Assembly (NCBI GenBank): GCA_030704615.1
Contig: CM060733.1
Coordinates: 67,270,001-67,334,000 of the forward strand
Direction of reading: 5' to 3'
DNA: 64,000 nt
Source: Takakia lepidozioides
Lineage: Eukaryota; Streptophyta; Takakiopsida; Takakiales; Takakiaceae
Each line of letters begins with the position of its first letter. Position 1 is the stretch's first letter. Both the position numbers and the translations under genes were made by a program. Positions 54,821 to 64,000 of the stretch are shown one piece after another. The notes beneath the pieces are model-generated. The model had not been told where the DNA came from and did not search any database. It saw nothing but the letters and a program-made list of their open reading frames with translations.

Positions 54821-57299
54821 TCCGGAGCTGTCGCGTGGTCCTGAAAGGTCCTTGGAGCAGTTCTCAGAGCCATTTCATTCCATGTTTTTTTCATTCTATG
54901 CTACTTGCATCTTACTCACTTCGCGCTTTGGTGGGTTGGGATTTATCTCCTGTTTAACAGGTACATGAAATATGTGCTTATGGAAGGAAATCACCTGAGC
55001 GGTATTCCAGACTATCTTGACATGTGGTCGGACCCTGCAAACGATCCAACCATGTATACTGCAGGGATATTGAAGGACTGGAGTCCTTCTCACTTCAGAG
55101 ACTGTGGCTGGTACCTTGATTGCCCACCGGAGCACACAACCTTTCAAGAACAGCACATGAAATATTTGAACAATAATGCTGAGATGCTGGCGCCTCTGAC
55201 TGACGAGCAGTACCAAAGAAACATAGCAACATTGGCTGCCAAGGAGCCTGATGCTCAGGGAACGCCGTAGAAGAGAAAGAAGGCGGGCCGCAAACCAAAA
55301 GACAAGGCTCTTGATGTCATAGCCATCTCACCAACAAAGCCAAAGGACAAAGACAAGTCCAAAGAGAAGGAAAATGACAAGGGGAAGGAGAAAGAAAAGG
55401 AGATGGAGAGTGGGCAGGACTTCACTGCTGGAAGATATACCCGCACAGTTCAGTGCGTGTTCGATGCCAAGCCACACCCTTCCCGTTCTAATTCGGCAGG
55501 AGAGATTAAAATTGTCAATGAGGGTTGGCTGGCGATGATGCAGAGTCGAAAGAGAGGATACACTGGGGTGCCTTCGCCTACATGGGACAACATAATCTCA
55601 TTCCTCAATCTGGTGAGAATTCCAGTTTCTTTCCTTTTTCTCTGAAAGTTTCATTGGCAGTATTTCAGTCTGGTTCTTTGAAAACATTCTTGCCATCGTT
55701 CTTAAAATAAACATGTCTGTTGCAGGTGAGCACAGGTCCCACCTTTGTGTGCGGTGTACAGAAAACATATGCAGCTGACATTGTCATTCTCGACATCCCG
55801 GATGGCCAGGCTGTGCCAGAAGTTCTTCCAAAGGACAAGACGCCAGGCTGGAACAAATTCGAGGACAACTATTGGAGTTGGGTGTTCGGGTTCTGTAATA
55901 ATTTCCTCTCTGATGCAGGGACACTTCTGCTTTTTCAGTCATGTGACAAAGATAGTCGTCGGGCATTGACATCATACCTGAAGTCTTCAGGGTTTGAAGT
56001 TTTGCGCACATGGAATTGTGTGAACAGCCTCTACCTTGTGAAAGGGGGTTTCCCTGGTCAGCTGGTATGCCGTCTCCCTTCTGCTTGTGCTTTCATGATG
56101 AGTTTCAATGTTCTCTACAGCTCCACTCTAGAAGAATCTATCATGATCGACACCGATCATCACCGATTCGTGATAAAATTGATTGTTTTATGCCTGAGTT
56201 CTGAATAGCTGATGTACACACTTCCACTATAGATTGTGTTTACCACACTGACCTGCTATCTTTGGCAGACGAGGATGTTTGAGGCGATCTGTCTATGGAG
56301 GATTCGCACCTCAAAGACACCATCCTCTATTCGCAGCTTTGAGATTTCTGACCAGGGTTGTTTCGTCAACCCCCCTTATGAGCCGCATGTCGATGACATT
56401 TTGTACAACTTCATGCAGTCCAGTCAGACTCTGAAGAGACCAGATGACACTCCCTGGAGAGGTGCAAAGGAAAAATCCCCAGCGTTCATGCAAATACTGC
56501 TGGAGTCATGCAGCCACCACTCTGCACGGGTGGTCGATCTTTCTGTGTCCACAGGTTCGTTCTCTCCCTTCCGAATTGATTTTCTTTCACCAGTTCCATC
56601 TGCTTAAATCCCCCCCACTGTTCATGTCCTCCTATCTGATGCAGGAGCAACTTACCATGCATGCAAGGCAGGCGGAAGAAGCCTTTTTGGCATGGAGGGT
56701 GATTCTAACCTCTACAACACAGTGCTCTTCTCCCTTTTGTCTGGCTCCACTTCAGGCACACAGACTGATCGGATTCAAATTCGAAATGATGACGATCCCG
56801 AAGATAAGCAGGTCAACAACGACTTTTCATGTGAGTAAGTGCTAAACCCACTTTGGGAGTTATACTCAATTTCTCAATAACATCAAAGTTACAGTAATAA
56901 CTTTTTCAGGCTGTCTTTCAGGAAAGGCAGCGGTGGATCTTCAGGAGATACAGTCATTTGTGGCGAGTCTGTTTTCGACAGCCCCCTTTCCAATTTTCTG
57001 CTTCCTGATTATGCCGAAGCAGTGGCACTTCACGCGGCCGAGTCCCTATCCCCTGAATTTTTACTGCCCGGCCGTAGGTGTAGCCAGCGTAGATCCGGAG
57101 TTCTTAAATACTTAGACTTAGATGCAGAGGAAGCGGGGATACATTGTACTGACTCTGAGTCAGACTCAACTATGTTCTTTTAATATTCTGTTTCATGCTC
57201 TTTGGAAAACGTTGAATCCCCTTCCTCCACCGTAGTTGTTCCTTTGGAAAAAAAAATAATCAAAGAATCAACTACCATTTAAATTGCAATATGTATGAA

Positions 57300-57660
57300 T
57301 CCATCTCACAAACCTCCCTCACTCTTGTCATATCCATTGTGCTTTCATCTACAGTGTATTCATGCGTGCTCCATTCATGAATGTTTTCCTTTGTTCAACA
57401 TCCATTGTACATTCATCCTCTGTACTCTTTAATCCACCCCACAAACCTACCACACTCATGTCATATACGTTGTGCATTCGTCTAAAGTTTTAGTCATGCA
57501 TCTTCCTGTCATGAATGTTTTTCATTGCTCAACATCCATTATACATTCATCCATTTGACTCTTATCCATCCCTCATTCATCCATCTACATTCAATTTTCA
57601 CACTCATCCATCTGTTTATCATCCAACTGTACATTCATCCATCCTTTATTCATCTGTTGC
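57300..57660. repeat. CATTCATCC-rich tandem repeats near the right end of MULE-3
   Basis: Two copies of a unit of about 130 bp (57,300-57,425 and 57,430-57,555) share CACAAACCT, TCATGAATGTTTT and CAACATCCATT. A CATTCATCC-rich tail follows to about 57,660. No gene is seen between 57,184 and 57,942. Confidence 0.65.
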
Positions 57661-57942
57661 TTTCAGATGGGAATGACCACTGCCTTTTATTATGTTGTCC
57701 AGCTTGTTTCCGCGGTAAAGGGTGCCAATACGCGGGAATACACTCCACTTCTTCCTGGGCGCGTGGTGACGCGGTCTTCAAGTGTGATGACGTGGAGTGA
57801 GCCCCATGATGTGGCATTGGCGCAAGGTGACGTGGCGTGAGCGCAGTTGCGCTCACGCGCTCACGTGACCAGGCTCACGCCGAGGCATCCCTAAACTACA
57901 CTCTGTGAGAGTGGGGAGGTTACTTCATCTTCTGCGGAGATA

Positions 57943-59409
57943 GTGGGAGGTATAGTGATGGAGGGATCCTCGGATGTGAGGGTCAAGACTATCACGGCGG
58001 CGCCAAGGCAAGCTGCAACTACCAGGTTGGCAGAGCTGCCAGCTAGGCCAGCCATTGAGCGCGCCATGGTGACACCTGGAGTTGTCTTGTTAGACAATCA
58101 GGATGACATTTTCTGTTTGAGTGGACCGGCAGGCAAGACGTACTGGCCACTGCGGGTCTTGTTGGATTCGGGAGCTCAGCCATTGATGCTGGGCATAGCT
58201 GTTATTGCAGGCTTGGGCCTCACGGAGGCGGACATGGAGCCTTGTCCTTTCCAGATACAGACATCTCTGGGAGGATCGGAGCAGGCTCGGGGCATGACAC
58301 GGCGTGAGTTGGCTTTCAGACTATAGCCGGATCATCCTACAGACGGCTCAGTGATGAGAGCCAAGGCCATTGTGACAGACGCGGTCTCATACGATGTCCT
58401 GGTTGGTGGGGCAGTGTTGTATCCCATGGGCTTCACCCTGGATTTTTGGGAGGAGTCAACTTCCTATAGGCCTGGATCGCAGTCAGGGGAGGACCGGCGT
58501 GTGCAACTCCTTGTGACGTTCATAGGAGGATTTGCGGTTGCCCAGCGAGGCAAGATGCTGACACTAGCAGCATTCACAGCTGCAGTGAGCTGGCCTGGAG
58601 AGTTGTTAGAGGGCAACGTTCATTCAGAGGATGTGTCACCTCCAGCAGAGTAGGATGACATGTATGGTATGGCGGAGTTGTCTGCCATGGTTGCTCAGAC
58701 TCCATTGTGGGGCACGAGCAAGGATTTGCAGCGGGTTGCTGATCGATGGGTGCAATAAGCATGGGTAGAGGCCTTTGTACCGTCAAGAGAGGAGGAGAGT
58801 GCGGGGATTGCACCAGGACCACCTCAGTTGTCACCATTGGACACCACACCTATTGTGTGGCAGTATCCGGATGAAGGCATTTGCCTTCTGGACTTGTTTG
58901 GCGGGATCAGCACCGGATTGGGTGCTGTTCTACAGGCAGGTGTACGGGTTTAGAGATACCTGTATGTGGAGAGGGATGAGACTTCACGACGCGTCTCAGT
59001 GCGCCATGTTGCTCAGTTGGTGCAGTAGTACCCTGAGTTGTTGCCGGTGTCTACGGTTCGTGGATATCAGCAGGCCTTGCCATCAGACATTTCTTTGCTG
59101 GGGGTGCAGGATTTGGAGCGGGTTGGCTCCATTCATTTGGTAGTGGCAGGTTGGCCCTGCCAAGGGCATTTATCAGCCGGGCATGGCAATGGATTGCGAG
59201 ACTCGAACCTGTGGAGTGACTGTCATGACAACGAGTCTTGGATAGATCTGATGGAATGGGTGGAGGAAGAGTGTACGTTGCTTGCTCAAACTAGACAGAA
59301 TCTAGATCAAGATGCACACCTAGATCAAGACATACTTGGGGAGTTTGGGCATGATGTTGCCAAATCACCTCGGGGAGGTCACTCCCTATCTAGTTTCCCA
59401 GGCACGTGA
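57943..59409 (+). pseudogene. Retropepsin plus C5 DNA-methyltransferase-like frame, five in-frame stops
   Basis: One plus-strand frame of 489 codons interrupted by TAG 58,324, TAG 58,651, TAA 58,756, TAG 58,951 and TAG 59,026. The first third holds a retropepsin-like V-L-L-D-S-G-A-Q-P-L-M-L-G and a later V-L-V-G-G-A-V-L-Y-P-M-G-F partner. From about 58,870 the frame reads as a C5 cytosine methyltransferase: motif I L-L-D-L-F-G-G-I-S-T-G-L-G, motif II Y-V-E-R-D, and motif IV V-V-A-G-W-P-C-Q-G-H with the catalytic P-C-Q cysteine. Motifs VI-X are absent, so it is truncated. Protease followed by a methyltransferase suggests a retroelement polyprotein. Cytosine methyltransferases have been reported in a few retrotransposon groups. 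RT was not found nearby. Confidence 0.72.
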
Positions 59410-60045
59410 TGCAAACAGGCATTTTCTATGGGGGTATTAATTTTATTTTCTGAATTTTTGGCCACCCTATTATTACATAATTTTGTAATATGGCATATTT
59501 TCTTGCAAGCTATATTATTTATATTTTATAGCAGGTAAAAAATATTAGACGTCCTATATTAACTTGAAAATAAAATAAAATAAATTTACGGGGTAATAAT
59601 TTATTTTTTTGCTGGAAACAAATTCATCCAAAGTAGATGCATCAGCATCATTTAAAGTATAAAGGTTCTAAGCAAAATAAAATCTCATAGTAACTGAACT
59701 AATAATTGAATCTATGTCTATCCACTTGCTGTCAGTTATATCATATTTGAATTTCAAATGCCCTCAAGAGAGAGGGAAGCCTAGGGTTGCTGTGCACATG
59801 TGCCTACGCCCTCTCCGCTGCGTGTCCCGAACTGCGTGTCACTGAACGACATGTGTCCCTTTTTATCTCCACCCTATATTAGTTTTAACTTTTTTTAACT
59901 ACGTCTTTATTTTGTACCCTATTTTAATTTAAATGTGGTGCCGCCAATATATTAGTACCCTATAGTATCTCTAAATGTATTTTAAATTTTATTTTCTCAA
60001 AATTTTCGGCACCCTATATTTTTTTGGCACGTCAAGTGGTAATAT
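59410..60045. other. AT-rich stretch without a gene
   Basis: Low-complexity A/T-rich DNA with two similar phrases, GGCCACCCTAT at about 59,460 and CGGCACCCTAT at about 60,008. Nothing else recognised. Confidence 0.5.
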
Positions 60046-60760
60046 TTGGAAGTGACCTCCCCTTGCAAATCACCAAGGATTAGTGTTTCCCCGAGAGGGA
60101 TGAGTGTGATGGGGAATGAAGATGACAACAGGTCTCAGATATCAGGATGTTCTCACAAAGGCGAGTTGCAACATGGCGGCTGTGGCAACAGTGAGCTTGA
60201 CTTTATCCTCACACATGTAAAGAGAGGGTATTTGGACACAAGGATGCAAGGGTCACCCAGGAACCTAAAAAGTAGCTCAACTCATATGCTGCTGGAGCTT
60301 GGAGAAGCATCTCTGGCTACGGGAGAGGAACTCAATGAGCTGCATACCAGACTTGCGGCTGCACAGGAGGAGGCACAGAATGCTGTACACGACCTTCAGG
60401 TGAAAGTGCGGGAGCTTGGGGAGCTGAGAGAAGTTGCATCTCGATTAAGAACAGACTTGGTGGAGGAGGACTTAAAGGTGAAATATGCACGAGATGACGT
60501 TGTAGCTGCCCTAGCCCTATGGAGAGAAACTGACGTCCATGTGGAGAACCTGGTCATGGAAAAATCAACATTTACGGTTGGCCCTCGAGAAAGCTGACCG
60601 AGAGCTGAGTGGGGCCAAAGAAGAGTGCGTGGATGAGCTCCGCGGTGATAACAAGCATCTTCAGGCAGAGCTGCAATGGCTCCAGCTACTTTTGGAGTCG
60701 AGTATGTCATCAGTCAATGACATGTTCATGGGGACACCAGGTACCCTAATTCAGGATTGA
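60046..60760 (+). pseudogene. Coiled-coil protein relic
   Basis: A 183-codon frame (60,046-60,597) continues after a one-base shift in 60,539-60,760. The second half is heptad-like (E-E-L-N-E-L-H-T-R-L-A-A-A-Q-E-E-A and L-A-L-E-K-A-D-R-E-L-S-G-A-K-E-E), so a coiled coil of about 140 residues is likely. I recognise no family. It could be a retroelement gag or a host gene fragment. Confidence 0.4.
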
Positions 60761-61539
60761 CAAATGTTGGGAGAGATGAAGGGAACATGGAGTATCAAGT
60801 GTTGGAGATTGGAGAAGAAATCTGTCTAAGAGGAAAGAGCTTACAGCTCACTCCAGTGATGGAAGAAGTGGTGAAAAGGAGAGGGGCAAGCCTGGAATAT
60901 CGAGACCTGACAACACCTAAGCTTGCACATGATGACATGAAGAGTGGAGAAGTCAGTAGGGCATGCAAAGGGGCAGAAAACCATGTGTGGAAGCCAGGAG
61001 TTTGGACATGCGAAGGCTTGCATTATGTGGAAGAAGGTCACAAAGAGAAGATGCATGACAATGAGGTGGTTCTTCCGGGAACAGATCCGCCAAGAAAAGA
61101 GGGCAAATGGTGTCAAAGGTGGTGGCAAGGCACAAGGAGATCATTCATTGCTGACCGCAGCATACTCAGGTTCACAAGCTGTGTACGGAAGTGTCAAGGA
61201 CGGAGAAAGGGTGTTAAGGCATGGATACGACATGCTATCTTGGTGGTGATTATGTGATGCAGGTACCTGTGGCAAACAGTGAAGAACTGGTTGGAGCAGA
61301 CCATGCTAATGACGATTTTGTGCTGCCAATACATATGGTATATGCAGCTCAGCAATGTGAAGCAAGGTTGTAAAAAAATGGCTGGCCCTGGTGGAAGATG
61401 GAAGCAAACATGGGCAGAGAAGGGACCTGCATACACGCCAAGACACCAGCTCAAGAGGGGAGCAAGTTTGGGGAGCTGCCTTTGGCGTGTAATTTCTGTG
61501 GACATACCTAAAGGAGTCAGGGATATACCAGCAAAGGTA

Positions 61540-62083
61540 ATTCAATATAGAAGCGATGAGCTGTCTACAGATTTTGGAAATGAAGGGGTGAAGCCCAACC
61601 AGGTGACATTCCTTAGTGTTTGCAATGCATGTGCAAGCCTGGCAGGCCAAGAAATCCATGTTGATATCATTAAAGCTGGAATTGTGCCAAGAATTATCTT
61701 GGGCACTACCCTTGTTGGCATGTATACCAAGTGTGGGGGTATCAAGAATGCAAAGGGAGTGTTCATCAACACGGCTGAACGAGATGTGATGTCATCAAAT
61801 GTGGTGATTGCAAGAAATGCCAACATGGTTGTGAAATTCAGGCTCTGGAGATGGATGGGCAGTTGATGTGGGAGGCTATGAAGCCCGCCCATGTCAGGAT
61901 CACTTCCATTTGCAAGGCGTACACCAGCCCTGAATCTCTTAAAGAGGGAAGGCAGGTCTATGATAACATCAAGAGGGCTGGAATTTTACCAAATGACAAT
62001 ATGAGCAACACCGCCATTGACATGTATGCCAGGGTGGTACCCTTCAGGGTATTTGCAGGATTGGATGTCTCAGTTTTTGTGTA
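61540..62083 (+). pseudogene. PPR-protein relic
   Basis: Two pieces, 61,540-61,866 and 61,851-62,083, in different frames. The first has G-V-K-P-N-Q-V-T-F, I-H-V-D-I-I-K-A-G, L-V-G-M-Y-T-K-C-G-G and K-N-A-K-G-V-F; the second has I-T-S-I-C-K-A-Y and G-R-Q-V-Y-D-N-I-K-R-A-G...T-A-I-D-M-Y-A. These are PLS-type PPR repeats. Frames and spacing are disturbed, so it is a pseudogene. Confidence 0.7.
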
Positions 62084-64000
62084 ACATGGCAGTTTCTGTA
62101 GTGACCTCCCTCCATGGTTTTACCCATATTTGTCGAACAACTCAATATTTCATCTAAATTTATATGGTATAGGGTTTCTAACTACAATAGGTATGTGTAC
62201 CAATTGTTAGATTGCAAAAACAATCATGTACCGGAGAGCCATGGACTTTTAAAGTTGAATACTGTGGAGTGCAGATGTTACACATAAAATCTTATGGACT
62301 GAAAAAACATCATGTACACTCATACACTGGCACAAAGGAAAACACACTAGGGGTGCCATTTTTAAATCCAACCCAAATCCACTTTTATATGGACTAGTTA
62401 TCTTAGGAATTGAGAGCTATGGACTATTTTGCACATAAAAATAGGTTGATTTGCTCTAGTCCATAGCATCTTATGTTTTGGGTTTTTGAGGTGTCGTCTT
62501 TTACTAAAAAGACATACAAACCTATAATCTAGAGGTACCAGGTGGTATATGGACAAGTGGTTGTAAACTCTAGATTTTGACGTCTAAATGTTTTTTCAAA
62601 TTAAAGATTAAAATATCTAGTAAAGAATGTTTTCAATATTTGAGGAGAGACACTTTACTAAAAATGTTATGTATGCTACTATCTATCTTTAAAAAATAAA
62701 TTGAAAGCAATAGACTCAACAAAAAAATAAAAATCCATCATGTGCCACTTTTGATCCACCCAATCCTGCAACTGCCTTTCAATATTGTGGAAGGATTCCA
62801 TGGGAGTTTAAGTGTCACCAATGTTTGCAATGAGAGCCCACCGGTGGGCAGCCATCAGTAGACTGTGGACACAAGGTTTTGCAGCACCAGGTGTCAAAGT
62901 AACCTGCCACCCATCAGTATTGTTCAAACCAGCGAAGTGAGGCCAGTGTTGCCAACAGAGGTAATTCAGAGAAGAAGTGAGCTGTTTGCAGATGCTGGAG
63001 AGGTGAATCCCAACTAAGTGACATTACTGTGCTGCAATATGCGTGCAAGTTTGGTAGCACAGGGGAGCGGCAAGGGAGCCCACATTTTGAAACCTGTGAG
63101 GCATGAACGTGAGAGGCATGGACCTGATATAGGTACCGATAAGGGGAATACATGGCTTGTGGACCATGTAGATGGTGGGAATGGGATCGGATCTATCAGC
63201 GAAGTGGGGCAGAAAAAGGGAACATTGAAGGAGGGCAGGTCAGTGCCCTAGAACTGTGGAAATGAATGGCCTTGATGTTTGGGATGATCTGAAATCAAAT
63301 CATTTGACTCCAACTTTGGGCTGGATGAACGCTAATCTCCAATTTGATTAACGTGAGCAAACTCTCTGGAAAACTGACAGTCACAGATTCTCTACAGCAG
63401 GCAGCTTCTACAACCAGAAGCACGGATCACTTGTCAAAGAGTACAAGATGTATGGTGATCAACATGAAACAAACATGGAAGGGCATGTGTTGAACAAATG
63501 TCAACAAATGAGAGTGATAAGTGATGCTATGAGGAAACAACTCCAAAGGATTTGGAGCAGAAACTGATGGAAGGTCAGACTTTATCTCTTGGGTGTACCT
63601 TATGATCCTGGAAGAGAAGCTGAATGCAGCTACAAGCTTAAGGATGGAGCAGGAAAGGAGTGGGTCAGAAGCAGAAGAGACCCAAAGCTGTTTGTACCAA
63701 GTAAGAGTGGGCAGCCAGTGGACATGGTCAGTGAGGACCCTGACACTTAAAAATGGAGACACACTACATATGTAGTGTGAATGTGACTTGGAGGTATTAT
63801 TATGAGGATGCACTGTCCACATAGCGCTGTTTGTATGTATCCAGGTTGGTGGATGAGATTCATTGAACTCCCTGCAAGCTTTGTCCCAACAATTTATGTA
63901 TCTCTCCACATCCTCCGATGCACCACCTTTGATAGGTCTCCAATACTCCACAAAGACGTGGCGATACTTAGCATTGGACTGGTCACAAACAACCTCTGAA
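62084..64000. other. Mostly gene-free; faint PPR echo at 62,930-63,090
   Basis: AT-rich from 62,100 to 62,750. At 62,930-63,090 the plus strand reads V-N-P-N then V-T-L-L-C-C-N-M-R-A-S-L, a faint PPR repeat with a stop. The open frame on the minus strand at 63,427-63,951 shows no domain and no coding signature I trust. Confidence 0.45.

Larger units (their letters stand above)
50936..57183 (+). pseudogene. ParB-like / methyltransferase-like gene of MULE-3, decayed
   Basis: Inferred exons: about 50,936-51,340 (R-K-R-R-K-S-L-Y-F, matching the MULE-1 start region), about 52,223-52,845 (L-C-R-M, then Y-V-W-D-G-N-H-R-L-L-A-W), 52,940-53,132, 53,218-53,653, 53,739-53,965, 54,961-55,612, 55,726-56,064 (V-I-L-D-I-P-D-G), 56,269-56,554 (V-V-D-L-S-V-S-T-G), 56,645-56,830 (G-M-E-G-D motif II) and about 56,911-57,183. 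Most borders are GT-AG at the same places as in MULE-1; one MULE-1 intron is absent and one extra is present at 55,613-55,725. Breaks: TAG at 52,610, 52,664 and 55,268, a one-base shift near 53,260 and a phase problem at the last exon. The D-I-P-D-G motif is conserved, so that variant is ancestral rather than decay. Confidence 0.7.
46111..57892. mobile_element. MULE-3: divergent two-gene Mutator-like element (about 11.8 kb)
   Basis: Same plan as MULE-1: a transposase on one strand (46,674-50,178, minus) diverging from a ParB/MTase-like gene (50,936-57,183, plus). The ends carry GGCGTGAGCCTG in inverted orientation (46,122-46,133 and 57,871-57,882), inside runs of (A/G)TGAGC reminiscent of MULE-1's CATGAGC repeats. 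I could not identify a clear 9-bp duplication, so the borders are approximate. Protein similarity to MULE-1 is plain but DNA similarity is low, so it is an old, separate lineage. Both genes are broken. Confidence 0.75.

Noticed and set aside
57943-59409. TAG reassigned to an amino acid in this organism
   Set aside because: TAG also replaces expected tryptophan codons, and frameshifts and other stops occur in the same elements; mutational decay explains it better.
60757-61257. A 166-codon plus frame after the coiled-coil relic
   Set aside because: No motif, and the overlapping frames are equally open; not supportable as a gene.
63427-63951. A 174-codon minus frame near the window end
   Set aside because: No recognisable domain, atypical composition, and it overlaps decayed PPR-like debris on the other strand.

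Overview
The window is nuclear DNA of a plant. The signs are split genes with GT-AG introns, pentatricopeptide-repeat (PPR) gene relics, Ty3/gypsy retroelements (one a chromovirus), a LINE, and Mutator-like DNA transposons (MULEs). The PPR wording and the heavy transposon load fit a large-genome land plant, perhaps seed-free, but the species cannot be named from the sequence. No ordinary host gene is intact; almost everything is mobile-element DNA.

Positions 1-39,060 are a nested stack that can be read from target-site duplications (TSDs). A relic of a Ty3 element (A', 38,533 on) was hit by a chromovirus (B', 3' end at 37,552-38,532). B' was hit by a Mutator-like element (MULE-2, 1-103 and 32,529-37,551). 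MULE-2 was hit by a second chromovirus (B, 104-32,528, TSD CATAC). B was hit by a Ty3 element of the A family (A, 1,032-28,035, TSD TGGAG). A was hit, inside gag, by MULE-1 (10,673-25,273, TSD CTGGGCCCT). Positions 39,060-46,100 hold a PPR relic and a degenerate LINE. Positions 46,111-57,892 hold a third, divergent Mutator-like element (MULE-3). Positions 57,943-64,000 hold a broken retropepsin/C5-DNA-methyltransferase frame, a coiled-coil relic and more PPR debris.

The most unusual content is a two-gene transposon system. MULE-1 and MULE-3 each carry a MuDR-type transposase (DDE core plus SWIM zinc finger, one shared intron). Divergently from it runs a long multi-exon gene with a ParB/sulfiredoxin-like motif (D-G-N-H-R) followed by a beta-class amino-methyltransferase-like fold (degenerate motif IV D-I-P-D-G, then motif I L-D-L-I-C-G-T-G). 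Each lineage also carries its own near-palindromic repeat, confined to introns and intergenic DNA. In MULE-1 the shared promoter holds 30 copies of AAATGCGG-NN-CCGCATTT, almost all exactly 53 bp apart, about five helical turns. I infer, without proof, that an element-encoded protein recognises these sites. The C5-methyltransferase frame at 58-59 kb is a second, independent case of a mobile element carrying DNA-modification machinery.
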